Positions 8,089-15,898 of a stretch of DNA of 64,000 bases are shown in pieces. Below the pieces are notes generated by a model. The model was given only the letters and a program-made list of their open reading frames with translations. It was not told the DNA's origin and did not search any database. The first letter of the stretch is position 1. The number at the start of each line of letters is the position of its first letter. Source of the DNA: Halonatronum saccharophilum DSM 13868 (lineage in GTDB: Bacteria > Bacillota > Halanaerobiia > Halobacteroidales > Halobacteroidaceae); contig NZ_KI912095.1 of NCBI RefSeq assembly GCF_000517025.1, forward strand, positions 498,497 through 562,496, written 5' to 3'. A program made the position numbers and the translations under genes.

Positions 8089-8946
8089 TTACTCCTTACT
8101 TAGAGCTTTAACTGCATTTAAAGCTGCTACCTGCCCCTCACCTACAGCTTTACCAATCTGTAGAGGCTCACCAGTACAATCACCAGCTGCATAAACTCCT
8201 TTTACACTTGTTTCAAGATCACGATTAACGCTAATATATCTACCCTCTAACTCTAGACCATCTATAACTTCTGTTGGAGGAACTGTCTCTCTTAAGATGA
8301 ATACTCCAGCTATATCATATTCACCTTTGTCCAACTTTACCCTCTCTACTAAATCCCCACCTTCAATTTCTTCAACCTTTCCTTGGATAACCTCAATTCT
8401 CTCATCAAGATCTTCAACTTCATCATATTGAGCTATATAATAGATGTTCTCACAAATATCAGCTAAAAAATTAGCCTCCTCTTCATGATGAGCACTATCG
8501 CTGATAACCATAACATCCTTGCCCTTATAAAGCATACCATCACAGGTAGCACAATAACTAACACCTTTGCCTAGATAGTCTGCTTCCCCACGAATTTTGG
8601 CCCTTTGGATAACTCCAGAAGATAAAATCAGCTTCTTAGCATTATAATTATCACCACTTGTAGTAACCATCATCTGATCACCCATAGGATATACCTTAAC
8701 TACCTTCTTTTTAATTATAGGTATCTCTAACTCTTCGATATGTTCTATAAAGGCCTTTGCTACTTCTGCCCCTGTTGCTTTACTAAACCCTAGGTAATTG
8801 TCAATATGAGGAGCCCAGTCGATCTTTTTGGCCAGTTGGCCCCCTTCAAAGATAGCGACCTTCTTATTTCTAGCCTTAGCATTGATAGCAGCCGACATCC
8901 CTGCTGGCCCAGCCCCAATAATTGCAATATCATACACTTCACTCAT
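8089..8946 (-). CDS. Thioredoxin-reductase-like flavoprotein lacking NADPH motifs
   Basis: A 285-residue flavoprotein of the TrxB family. The FAD motif GAGPAG is at 11-16, the redox CATC at 132-135 and the second FAD motif GVYAAGDCTG near residue 250. The NADPH half is abnormal: at 146-153 it reads MVISDSAH where NADPH-dependent enzymes have VVGGGDSA, and IAQYDEV replaces the HRRxxxR motif. This pattern is known from ferredoxin-dependent flavin thioredoxin reductases (FFTR) of clostridia and related NADPH-independent types. The start is the ATG at 8946 with GGGGTG seven bases upstream. No thioredoxin gene is adjacent. The partner could be thioredoxin or another disulfide protein. Confidence 0.82.
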   Translation of the reverse strand: MSEVYDIAIIGAGPAGMSAAINAKARNKKVAIFEGGQLAKKIDWAPHIDNYLGFSKATGAEVAKAFIEHIEELEIPIIKKKVVKVYPMGDQMMVTTSGDNYNAKKLILSSGVIQRAKIRGEADYLGKGVSYCATCDGMLYKGKDVMVISDSAHHEEEANFLADICENIYYIAQYDEVEDLDERIEVIQGKVEEIEGGDLVERVKLDKGEYDIAGVFILRETVPPTEVIDGLELEGRYISVNRDLETSVKGVYAAGDCTGEPLQIGKAVGEGQVAALNAVKALSKE

Positions 8947-9064
8947 TAATATCACCCCAATTATAGTTTTTACTATTTATCTCTATTATATCAAAGATAA
9001 TTATAATTTTTAACCTTTAAATTCTAAGTTTTCCAATCGGTTTTATTTAAATTCCTACCTTTGG

Positions 9065-9859
9065 CTATTTATCTCCCTTTATTATTTGAGCCCTTTCATT
9101 AAAGAACGTTTTATAACCCAAAGTAACAAAGATGATAACAGTTAAGGATACACTTCCTAATATCCCTAGCATAATTGCTATCTGATACTCAATTGCCGTT
9201 AAAGGAGATAGACCTGAAAGTATCTGGCCAGTCATCATCCCTGGCAAAAAAATAATCCCCATCCCCATCATCGAATTAATTGTTGGTATAATAGCAGCAT
9301 TAAAGGCTTCATTGACCAAATCATTCACAGCCCTTTTAGGTGTTGCTCCAAACATTAAAGCAGCTTCTACCTGATCATGATTACTCTTAAATCCAGAGAC
9401 CAACCTCTCTACACCTAACGATATTCCAGTCATAGAATTACCAATTAACATACCTGCAATAGGTATAAAATATCTAGGATCATACCAAGGTCTCAACCCT
9501 ATAACTACTAGAATAAAATAAAATAGACTAGCCAATGTACCAATTACCATAGAAAGTCCAATAACCTTCTTTAGTTCCTTATTTATTCTCTTATCTACCC
9601 TCCCATAAATGTTATAAATAGCAAAGACCTGCATTACTATAATAACTAAAACAGTAAAGATATAATTATCCCGTTCAAAGAGAAAAGTCAAAAGATAACC
9701 TACCAATATCAATTGGATAGTCATCCTAGTTGTAGCCAAAAGAATCTCATTCTCCTTCTTCATCCCCCTTAGCTTTACAATAAATAAAAGAAGAAGAACA
9801 AATAGATAAGCTGCTAACAGCTGCCATAACTGCAAGTAAATAACCCCATCACCATTCAC
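9065..9859 (-). CDS. fetB: Iron export ABC transporter permease FetB (UPF0014 family)
   Basis: A 264-residue membrane protein with about seven helices and the FetB/YbbM core MIGNSMTGISLGVERL, then MFGATPKRA and FLPGMMTGQIL. In Escherichia coli FetAB exports iron and eases oxidative stress. It overlaps the ATPase gene by four bases, with GTG as start after AGGAGG. Context with fur, Feo and arsenic genes fits metal homeostasis. Substrate assignment is from family. Confidence 0.85.
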   Translation of the reverse strand: MNGDGVIYLQLWQLLAAYLFVLLLLFIVKLRGMKKENEILLATTRMTIQLILVGYLLTFLFERDNYIFTVLVIIVMQVFAIYNIYGRVDKRINKELKKVIGLSMVIGTLASLFYFILVVIGLRPWYDPRYFIPIAGMLIGNSMTGISLGVERLVSGFKSNHDQVEAALMFGATPKRAVNDLVNEAFNAAIIPTINSMMGMGIIFLPGMMTGQILSGLSPLTAIEYQIAIMLGILGSVSLTVIIFVTLGYKTFFNERAQIIKGDK

Positions 9860-10497
9860 CTTAATTCCTCCTCTTCAACTATCTGCCCTGCTTCCATCTC
9901 AATAATTCTATCACCATAATCTCTAGCTATACTTTTAGAGTGTGTAATCATAATTAAAGTTTTATCCTTCTCTTTTACATAATCGACAACCTTCTCTATC
10001 ACTAAATTCTCCGTCTCCTCATCCAAGGCTGACGAAGGCTCATCTAATAATAAGACCTCTGGTCTTAACAGCAATATCCTTGCTAAAGACAACCTCTGCT
10101 TCTCTCCCCCAGATAAATTGCTCGCACCCTTATCCAAGCCTACATTCAGCCTAACATCATTTAATATATCCTTTAACCTACCATCATCTGGAACCTCTCT
10201 ATCCAACCATCTAAAGGGTATCTCTAAGTTATCCTTAACGCTACCTTCAAAGGTTATCGACTTCTGTCCAAGCATCATAACCTCTCGCCTTAGCTTAATT
10301 GGATCAAGTGCTTTAACATTATTACCCTTATATAATACTTCTCCTTTATCTGGACTAATTAAATTATTCAATAATTTAAGCATCGTCGACTTCCCAGCTC
10401 CACTCGGGCCAACAATACAAGTAATCTTATTCCCTGGAACCTCCAAAGAATCAATATCCAAGATATCTTTAAACTCAACATCTTTTAAGACAAACAT
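9856..10497 (-). CDS. fetA: Iron export ABC transporter ATPase FetA
   Basis: A 213-residue ABC ATPase. Walker A is GPSGAGKST, the signature is LSGGEKQRLSLAR, Walker B is VLLLDEPSSALD and the switch His is in MITHS. It partners FetB, whose gene overlaps it by four bases. I start it at the ATG at 10497, because GGGAGG lies seven bases upstream; the longer frame begins before that RBS. Confidence 0.85.
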   Translation of the reverse strand: MFVLKDVEFKDILDIDSLEVPGNKITCIVGPSGAGKSTMLKLLNNLISPDKGEVLYKGNNVKALDPIKLRREVMMLGQKSITFEGSVKDNLEIPFRWLDREVPDDGRLKDILNDVRLNVGLDKGASNLSGGEKQRLSLARILLLRPEVLLLDEPSSALDEETENLVIEKVVDYVKEKDKTLIMITHSKSIARDYGDRIIEMEAGQIVEEEELR

Positions 10498-10540
10498 AAA
10501 ATAACCTCCCAAATCTACTCTTTACCTGCTTATTTCTATA

Positions 10541-10686
10541 GTGGCACTTTCGTGCTACTTAGTGTCAGTGTCAGTAAAGTCAAAACCTAAAAGGTCACCT
10601 AAATTTAGCACTCTTATTATAGTTCTAAGGTTTTTACTGATACAGACACTAACACTTACACTAGTAATAAAGCTACGCTTTATTAC
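10541..10686. repeat. Word-type inverted-repeat element
   Basis: The left arm has a mini-hairpin cap (GTGGCAC, TTTCGTGC) and reiterated words of the AGTGTC type, then AGTAAAGTCAAAACC. The right arm runs back as GGTTTTTACTG, reiterated ACACTA-type words, ACTAG and the cap GTAATAAAG...CTTTATTAC. It separates fetA from the ACR3 gene. Related elements lie at 12896-13072 and 55772-55912. Confidence 0.6.
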
Positions 10687-10690
10687 TACA

Positions 10691-11779
10691 TTAAGCCTCT
10701 ATTTTCTTAGGAAACCATCCCTTGGTTCTATTTGCTATCCCAACTAAGGCCAACATCACAGGCACCTCAACCAGAACTCCCACTACAGTAGCTAAAGCTG
10801 CACCAGAAGTCAATCCAAAGATTGAAATAGCCGTTGCTACAGCCAATTCAAAGAAATTGCTTGCTCCAATCATACTTGCAGGAGCTGCAACAGAGTGGTC
10901 TAACTTCAAGACCTTAGACGTACCATAAACTAAAAAAAAGATGAAGAAGGATTGAATAGTCAAAGGTACGGCAATCAAGGCAATGTGTAAAGGATTATTT
11001 ATAATTGTATCACCCTGGAAAGAGAATAAAATGACCAAAGTTAATAATAAACCAGTAACCGTTAAATTACTTAGCTTCTTAAGAAAAACATTCTCAAACC
11101 AATCCATACCTTTATTTTTAACCAAATACTTTCTAGATAAATAACCAGCTACCAAAGGTACTACAATATATAAGACAACCGATAAAAAGATTGTATTATA
11201 AGGTACAATAAGGTCAGTTACCCCTAGAAGCAGCATAACAATCGGCGCATAAGCAAAGACTAGAATTAAATCATCCAAAGCAACCTGCACCAAGGTATAA
11301 CTTGCATCCCCATCAGTCAAATAACTCCATACAAATACCATTGCTGTACAAGGAGCTGAACCTAAAAGTATTGCCCCAGCAATATATTGATCTGCTAACT
11401 CCGGGCCAATAAAAGGACTAAATACATATCTAAAGAAGAACCAAGCAAAGAAAGCCATAGTAAAGGGCTTAATCAACCAGTTACTAATAGATACCATAGT
11501 CAAAGGCTTTGGCTTCTTCCCTGCCTCCAAAAGACTAGAAAAATCGATCTGTACCATCATCGGATAGATCATAAACCAGATCAAAATAGCTACTGGAATA
11601 GAGACTTGAGCATACTCAAAGCGGCTTAGAGTCTCTGGAAAGACCGGAAAGAAACGCCCAATCAAGATTCCTGCCACTATACAGATACCAACCCACAGGG
11701 TCAAATACTTCTCAAAAAAACCCAACCCACCCTCTTCAACGGTTGTTATTGCTTCATCATAAATTTCATCCTCACTCAT
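10691..11779 (-). CDS. ACR3-family arsenite efflux transporter
   Basis: A 362-residue membrane carrier with about ten helices that exports arsenite. The ACR3 hallmark GSAPCTAMVFVWSYL, with the essential Cys at 144, and the late GASNFFELAVA block are present. The GAGG ribosome site before the ATG is strong. An ArsR repressor is encoded 1.3 kb upstream on the same strand. No ArsC reductase was seen nearby. It may also be annotated arsB. Confidence 0.93.
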   Translation of the reverse strand: MSEDEIYDEAITTVEEGGLGFFEKYLTLWVGICIVAGILIGRFFPVFPETLSRFEYAQVSIPVAILIWFMIYPMMVQIDFSSLLEAGKKPKPLTMVSISNWLIKPFTMAFFAWFFFRYVFSPFIGPELADQYIAGAILLGSAPCTAMVFVWSYLTDGDASYTLVQVALDDLILVFAYAPIVMLLLGVTDLIVPYNTIFLSVVLYIVVPLVAGYLSRKYLVKNKGMDWFENVFLKKLSNLTVTGLLLTLVILFSFQGDTIINNPLHIALIAVPLTIQSFFIFFLVYGTSKVLKLDHSVAAPASMIGASNFFELAVATAISIFGLTSGAALATVVGVLVEVPVMLALVGIANRTKGWFPKKIEA

Positions 11780-11865
11780 AATTAAAACCTCCTAATTTTA
11801 TTTGTTAAACCCAACATAATATAATTATATTATGTTGCTTTAATTAAGAACTCAAATTCAGAATA

Positions 11866-12125
11866 TTAAGACCATTTTTTACCACTCCCTGAAGATGTTT
11901 TTCCTGAAGAAGTAGTCTTTGGCTATGCCTGAGGATAATTTTTCTAAAGAAATGCCCTTGGAGTGCTAATGAACACGAATAGTCTCGAATAAAAGGATTA
12001 AAAATAAAAATTATCTGAAATCTATTTCAATCCAATAAATAAATCTTTCGCCGCAAGCAACAAATTTCTAATGATAATTTTAATTATATTAGTATTAATT
12101 CATCTCCATTAGTGATTACAAAAGG
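11866..12125. repeat. Intergenic hairpin repeat, related to 48995-49375
   Basis: The 370-bp gap between ACR3 and the phosphoesterase holds no gene. It contains CTTGGAGTGCTAATGAACAC (near 11960) followed by CGAATAGTCTCGAATA, and closes with TCCATTAGTGATTAC (near 12105), an inverted match. The same parts occur at 49180 (TTGGGGTGCTAATTAACAC) and 49330 (ATTCGTGTCCATTAGTGG). Confidence 0.5.
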
Positions 12126-12149
12126 TCTTGATCTACTCCTTTTGGAACG

Positions 12150-12863
12150 CTAGCTTCGTCCTTTCTCCAATAGTTCAATCAACTCATCAGCTAATTCGCT
12201 CTCTCTTATCTTAGCTGTTACCTTCTCTACATCATAAGGAACCTCGATAAATTCCGTCTTTAGCTTTCCATCCTTGCTTTCGATAATCGTATAAATTGCA
12301 TTAGGATTCCCATGCTTTGGCTTACCGATACTACCCACATTAATTATATGCTTGCTATTAATTATTTTGTGATAGGGAAGGTGAGTATGACCACATAATA
12401 AAACATCCTCGACTAAGCCCTTAGTTACCTCTTCTACTGCTTCACTATCTTGGTATAGATATTCATTCAACCTTCTAGGGCTACCATGAACTAAAAGGAC
12501 TGAGTAATCTCCTAGCTCTAGCTTCAACTCCTTAGGCAGTTCTCGTAAAAACTCTTTGTTTTCATCAGTTATTTCGTTATTGGTAAATTGAATCGATGAC
12601 AAACCGATTCTTTGAGCAACCTCAGTCTTATAATCACATCCACAAGCAATCCTACTATGGCCAATAGCATCATCATAATTTCCCTGTACCGTTACTATAT
12701 TCTCTTCCTTGATCTTTGCAATAACCTCATTAGGAAAAGGTGCATAACCTACAAGATCACCGGCACAGACTATCTTGTCAACACCTCTACCCTTAATATC
12801 TTTCAACACTGCCTCCAATGCATAAACATTACTATGAACATCTGAAATAACTCCTATTCGCAT
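12150..12863 (-). CDS. Metallophosphoesterase (YfcE-like)
   Basis: A 237-residue calcineurin-like phosphoesterase. Motifs: DVHSN (8-12), CAGDLVGYAPFP, GNYDDAI, then VHGSPR and CGHTHLPY with NVGSIGKPK. These supply the two-metal site. The substrate is unknown; relatives act on phosphodiesters or as protein phosphatases. It lies between ArsR and ACR3 genes but is separated from both by repeats, so a link to arsenic is not shown. RBS AGGAGG is well placed. Confidence 0.85.
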   Translation of the reverse strand: MRIGVISDVHSNVYALEAVLKDIKGRGVDKIVCAGDLVGYAPFPNEVIAKIKEENIVTVQGNYDDAIGHSRIACGCDYKTEVAQRIGLSSIQFTNNEITDENKEFLRELPKELKLELGDYSVLLVHGSPRRLNEYLYQDSEAVEEVTKGLVEDVLLCGHTHLPYHKIINSKHIINVGSIGKPKHGNPNAIYTIIESKDGKLKTEFIEVPYDVEKVTAKIRESELADELIELLEKGRS

Positions 12864-12895
12864 ATAAATTCCTCCTTTAGTTAAATCTTTTCTTC

Positions 12896-13072
12896 GTGAT
12901 AAAGCGGAGCTTTATTACTGGTGATGAGTAATGGGTAAAACCTTAAAAAACAGAAACCCCTTTGTTACCTAAGACTTATAAGAGGTTTTGAGATTTTGAC
13001 TTTACTCATTACTCTTCACTCATTACCCATTACTAGTGGCACGAAAGTGACACTCTATTACTATATAATTTC
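12896..13072. repeat. Word-type inverted-repeat element
   Basis: Cap GTGATAAAG...CTTTATTAC at 12896-12918, then reiterations of TAATGGG/TAATGAG, AAAACCTTAAAA and a centre. The right arm is TTTTGACTTTACT, then repeated CATTACTC/CATTACCC words, ACTAG and a GTGGCAC...GTGACAC cap. The arms are imperfect inverted copies of each other. Confidence 0.65.
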
Positions 13073-13100
13073 AATTAGTACAACGTACTTAATAATAGAT

Positions 13101-13418
13101 TTATCTACATTTATCAGAACAATCGCAGTCTAGATTGTCATTATCTACATTAATTATCCCTGTTAGATACTTTCTCACATAAGACAACTTCTCTCTATTC
13201 AAACTATAATAGACCCATCTTCCTTTTTTAATAGAATCAATCAAATTTACATTCTTAAGTATCTTTAAATGATGAGATATATTAGGTTGACTAAGATCTA
13301 ACTCTTCAGTTAAATCACAGACACATCTTTGACCACAGGACAACAAATCCAAAATTCTCAACCTATTACCATCAGATAATGCTTTAAAAAATCCCACTAA
13401 CTCATCTTTGCTCTCCAT
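13101..13418 (-). CDS. arsR: ArsR/SmtB-family metalloid-responsive repressor
   Basis: A 105-residue winged-helix repressor. The recognition helix region is LDLSQPNISHHLKIL (41-55). The sensor motif CGQRCVCDL (Cys 28, 32 and 34) matches the alpha-3 As(III) site of ArsR proteins. The C terminus carries an additional Cys-rich tail (CDCSDKC) that could bind metal. It is probably the regulator of the downstream ACR3 gene and of itself; an inverted repeat at 13500-13531 is a candidate operator. Confidence 0.88.
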   Translation of the reverse strand: MESKDELVGFFKALSDGNRLRILDLLSCGQRCVCDLTEELDLSQPNISHHLKILKNVNLIDSIKKGRWVYYSLNREKLSYVRKYLTGIINVDNDNLDCDCSDKCR

Positions 13419-13499
13419 AGTACCCCCCCTTGTTATTTACTAGCTTTTAGCTAAAAGATTCAGATTATATTAAACTATTAATAATATAAATTCACCATA

Positions 13500-13531
13500 A
13501 CATATAAACACATAAACATATATTTATATGT
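13500..13531 (-). promoter_or_regulatory. Candidate ArsR operator
   Basis: Perfect 9-bp arms ACATATAAA and TTTATATGT with a 14-bp spacer, about 80 bp upstream of arsR. ArsR family operators are AT-rich inverted repeats of this kind. The assignment is from position. Confidence 0.5.
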
Positions 13532-13592
13532 TAGCATTAAAATAACTTTTTGTAAAGTGTATTTCATTATTATATTAACTATTCTCCAAAAG

Positions 13593-13615
13593 AAAACCCC
13601 CTAAAAAAGGGGGGC
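13593..13615 (-). terminator. Intrinsic terminator after dhaM
   Basis: CCCCC and GGGGGG arms around an A-run, followed on the minus strand by TTTTCTTTT. It lies just after the dhaM stop codon. Confidence 0.8.
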
Positions 13616-13627
13616 AAAATAAAAGTA

Positions 13628-14020
13628 TTATATTAGTTCAATAAGCCGCTTACTTTCAATCTTTTCTTTAATAGTCTTTAAATTTTTTCCTAAATTACTC
13701 TCTATAGCTGCTACCATTGCACCTTCTACCAAAGGTGCACTACTTATAGCCACATTTTCATATCCTTCTAAATCTAAGATCTCTAATGCAACCTTAGAAT
13801 TCATCAATGAACTTCCTACATCACCTATAATAATGACACCTTCTTTAGTATATACTTTTTCTACAGCATCTATTATATCTTCTAACTCTGTTCCAATTCT
13901 TCCATCAGAAGTTCCACCTATTGAAATCAAAGGTACCTCACGTGGCACAAGTTCCTTAGTCAATTCCTTTACACCTTCAGCAATCTTATAACTATGTGAA
14001 ACTACTACTATTCCAACCAT
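13628..14020 (-). CDS. dhaM: DhaM-type EIIA phosphotransferase subunit
   Basis: A 130-residue EIIA-Man-like protein. VVVSHSYKIAEGV puts the phospho-accepting His at residue 9, and GTSDGRIGTELEDI, IGDVGSSLMNSK and SSAPLVEGAMVAA follow the DhaM pattern. In PTS-dependent dihydroxyacetone kinases it passes phosphate from HPr to DhaL. No dhaK or dhaL is present here, and a terminator separates it from the glycerol genes upstream. Partner genes are probably elsewhere, or it serves a regulatory role. Confidence 0.85.
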   Translation of the reverse strand: MVGIVVVSHSYKIAEGVKELTKELVPREVPLISIGGTSDGRIGTELEDIIDAVEKVYTKEGVIIIGDVGSSLMNSKVALEILDLEGYENVAISSAPLVEGAMVAAIESNLGKNLKTIKEKIESKRLIELI

Positions 14021-14198
14021 TCCCTCCTATCCCCCCTTAATTTAAAGGAAATTCATTTCCTTACTCCTAATTTTATCAGATATCAGTGGAAATTTCATCA
14101 CATAATTTAAAATAATTACTAGTATATTATTCTTAAACTTCATATAATATTACCTTCACAAAAATATACATATCTTCATAGTGAAATAAATACCAATA

Positions 14199-14232
14199 TG
14201 AAAGAAGCTGATTAGTTAATCAGCTTCTTTCA
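14199..14232 (-). terminator. Terminator of the glycerol-3-phosphate dehydrogenase operon
   Basis: A long near-perfect palindrome (GAAAGAAGCTGATTA with its inverse) just after the DUF1667 gene, with a moderately T-rich tail on the minus strand. Confidence 0.8.
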
Positions 14233-14246
14233 TTATACAGTACTAA

Positions 14247-14621
14247 CTATTTAGATTCAATAGATATTAAATCCCTTGTTGCTACTACATCTACTCCAGT
14301 TGCTAATATATCTTTTATTACTACTTGACCCAATTTAACTGGTGCTTCTAACTCTATCTTAGCCAATTCTTTCATTGCTTCTTCTAGTAAAGCTTTAGGT
14401 ATAGGCTTGGCAGTCTTGACAGGAACTAATGGTAAAACTCCACCTTTAACTCTAACTGTTGTAGGCAAGATTCTAGTAGGGTTAAAATATTCACCCTCAA
14501 CATAACTCTTACCTCTAGGACATTTATTACCTGATATATTAAGAACCTCATCATTCTCTACCTCTAAACTTACCTCACAACCGATAGGACAACTAATACA
14601 AGTGATTAATACCTCTTTCAT
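14247..14621 (-). CDS. DUF1667 protein, putative Fe-S subunit of the GlpA-type complex
   Basis: A 124-residue protein with a CxxCxxxC pattern (Cys 8, 11 and 15) and a further Cys at 34 (GNKCPRGKSY). This resembles the 4Fe-4S site of molybdopterin oxidoreductases without the rest of that enzyme. The family is commonly encoded with two FAD oxidoreductases, as here, where it follows by two bases. It probably passes electrons in anaerobic glycerol-3-phosphate oxidation; that role is inferred from gene order. Confidence 0.8.
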   Translation of the reverse strand: MKEVLITCISCPIGCEVSLEVENDEVLNISGNKCPRGKSYVEGEYFNPTRILPTTVRVKGGVLPLVPVKTAKPIPKALLEEAMKELAKIELEAPVKLGQVVIKDILATGVDVVATRDLISIESK

Positions 14622-14623
14622 AA

Positions 14624-15898
14624 CTACTCCACCTCCCCTACAATTTTAACCTCAACCTTTTTACTAGTCACTTTATCTATAACCTTCTCTGGTAATGCTA
14701 ATGAAATCATCTCTGCAGGTTTAATGAACCTTTCTTTCTTAGTGAAGATCTCTTTATCTCCATCCAAAATAATTACCTTTGCATTCTTCATTGGTCTTTT
14801 ACCTCTCATATAAAGATCAACTCTTTTGCGCCCTTTAACCTTAGTAGTAATCTTTTGAGGAACAATATAAGAGAGGTTATCACCTGCTATCAATTCAATC
14901 TCATCTTCTCTCTTTTCTATCTTATTATTTAAATATTCTGAGGCTGTCTTACCAGCTATTTTGCTCTCTTCAGTTACATAATCAACTAAGTCATGTACAT
15001 GAAGAACATTTCCACAAGCAAATACTCCTTCAATATTTGTCTCCCTACCTTCATTGACAATTGGCCCGCCAGTTCTTGGATTCAATCTAATACCTGCTTC
15101 ATCAGATATTTCATTTTCTGGGATTAAACCAACTGATAGTAATAAAGTATCACATTCTATCTTATACTCTGTTCCTGCTATTGGCTTTAAGTTTTCATCT
15201 ACTTGAGAAACTGTTATAGCTTCTAGCCTTTCTTGCCCATGAATCTCAGTTACAGTTTGGCTTAGCCTAAGAGGAATATCAAAATCATCTAAACACTGAA
15301 CAATATTTCTTGTTAGACCACCTGAGAAAGGCATCAACTCCAACACTGCTTCTACTTCTGCACCTTCAAGGTGCATCCTCCTAGCCATAATCAACCCAAT
15401 ATCACCTGATCCTAAAATAACAACCTTTTTACCAGGCAGATAACCCTCCATATTTATATACCTTTGGGCTGCTCCTGCTGTAATTACTCCAGCTGGTCTA
15501 CTACCAGGAATTGCAATTGCACCTCTAGTCCTTTCCCGACATCCCATAGCCAAAATTATTGCTCCAGCTTCTATCTCCAACATTCCTTCTTCAGAATTGA
15601 TTGCATATATCTTCTTATCCGGGCTAACCTCTAAAACCATAGTATTTAACTTAACATCGATACCTCTACTACCTACCGATTCTATAAATCGTTGTGCATA
15701 CTCTGGACCTGTCAACTCCTCTTTAAAGTGATGAAGACCAAAACCATTATGAATACACTGTTGCAAAATCCCACCCAACTCAAAGTCCCTCTCAATAATC
15801 AAAACTTCCTCTACCCCTTGATCATAAGCCTCCTGTGCTGCTGCTAACCCTGCTGGCCCTCCACCTACCACAACCAAATCATAACTTTGTCTATTCAT
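14624..15898 (-). CDS. NAD(P)/FAD-dependent oxidoreductase, glycerol-3-phosphate dehydrogenase partner
   Basis: A 424-residue flavoprotein with two nucleotide-binding folds: GGGPAGLAAA at residue 12 and VVILGSGDIGLIMARRM in the middle, plus GVFACGNVLHVHDLVDYV near the C-terminal third. It occupies the place of a GlpB-like subunit, between the GlpA-type enzyme (one-base overlap TAATG) and DUF1667. Such trios are common in clostridia. It probably takes electrons from the GlpA subunit; the final acceptor is not evident. Sometimes annotated as sarcosine-oxidase-alpha-like. Confidence 0.85.
   Translation of the reverse strand: MNRQSYDLVVVGGGPAGLAAAQEAYDQGVEEVLIIERDFELGGILQQCIHNGFGLHHFKEELTGPEYAQRFIESVGSRGIDVKLNTMVLEVSPDKKIYAINSEEGMLEIEAGAIILAMGCRERTRGAIAIPGSRPAGVITAGAAQRYINMEGYLPGKKVVILGSGDIGLIMARRMHLEGAEVEAVLELMPFSGGLTRNIVQCLDDFDIPLRLSQTVTEIHGQERLEAITVSQVDENLKPIAGTEYKIECDTLLLSVGLIPENEISDEAGIRLNPRTGGPIVNEGRETNIEGVFACGNVLHVHDLVDYVTEESKIAGKTASEYLNNKIEKREDEIELIAGDNLSYIVPQKITTKVKGRKRVDLYMRGKRPMKNAKVIILDGDKEIFTKKERFIKPAEMISLALPEKVIDKVTSKKVEVKIVGEVE

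Noticed and set aside
10118-10504. 128-residue plus-strand frame
   Set aside because: Antisense to fetA, whose ABC motifs are complete.
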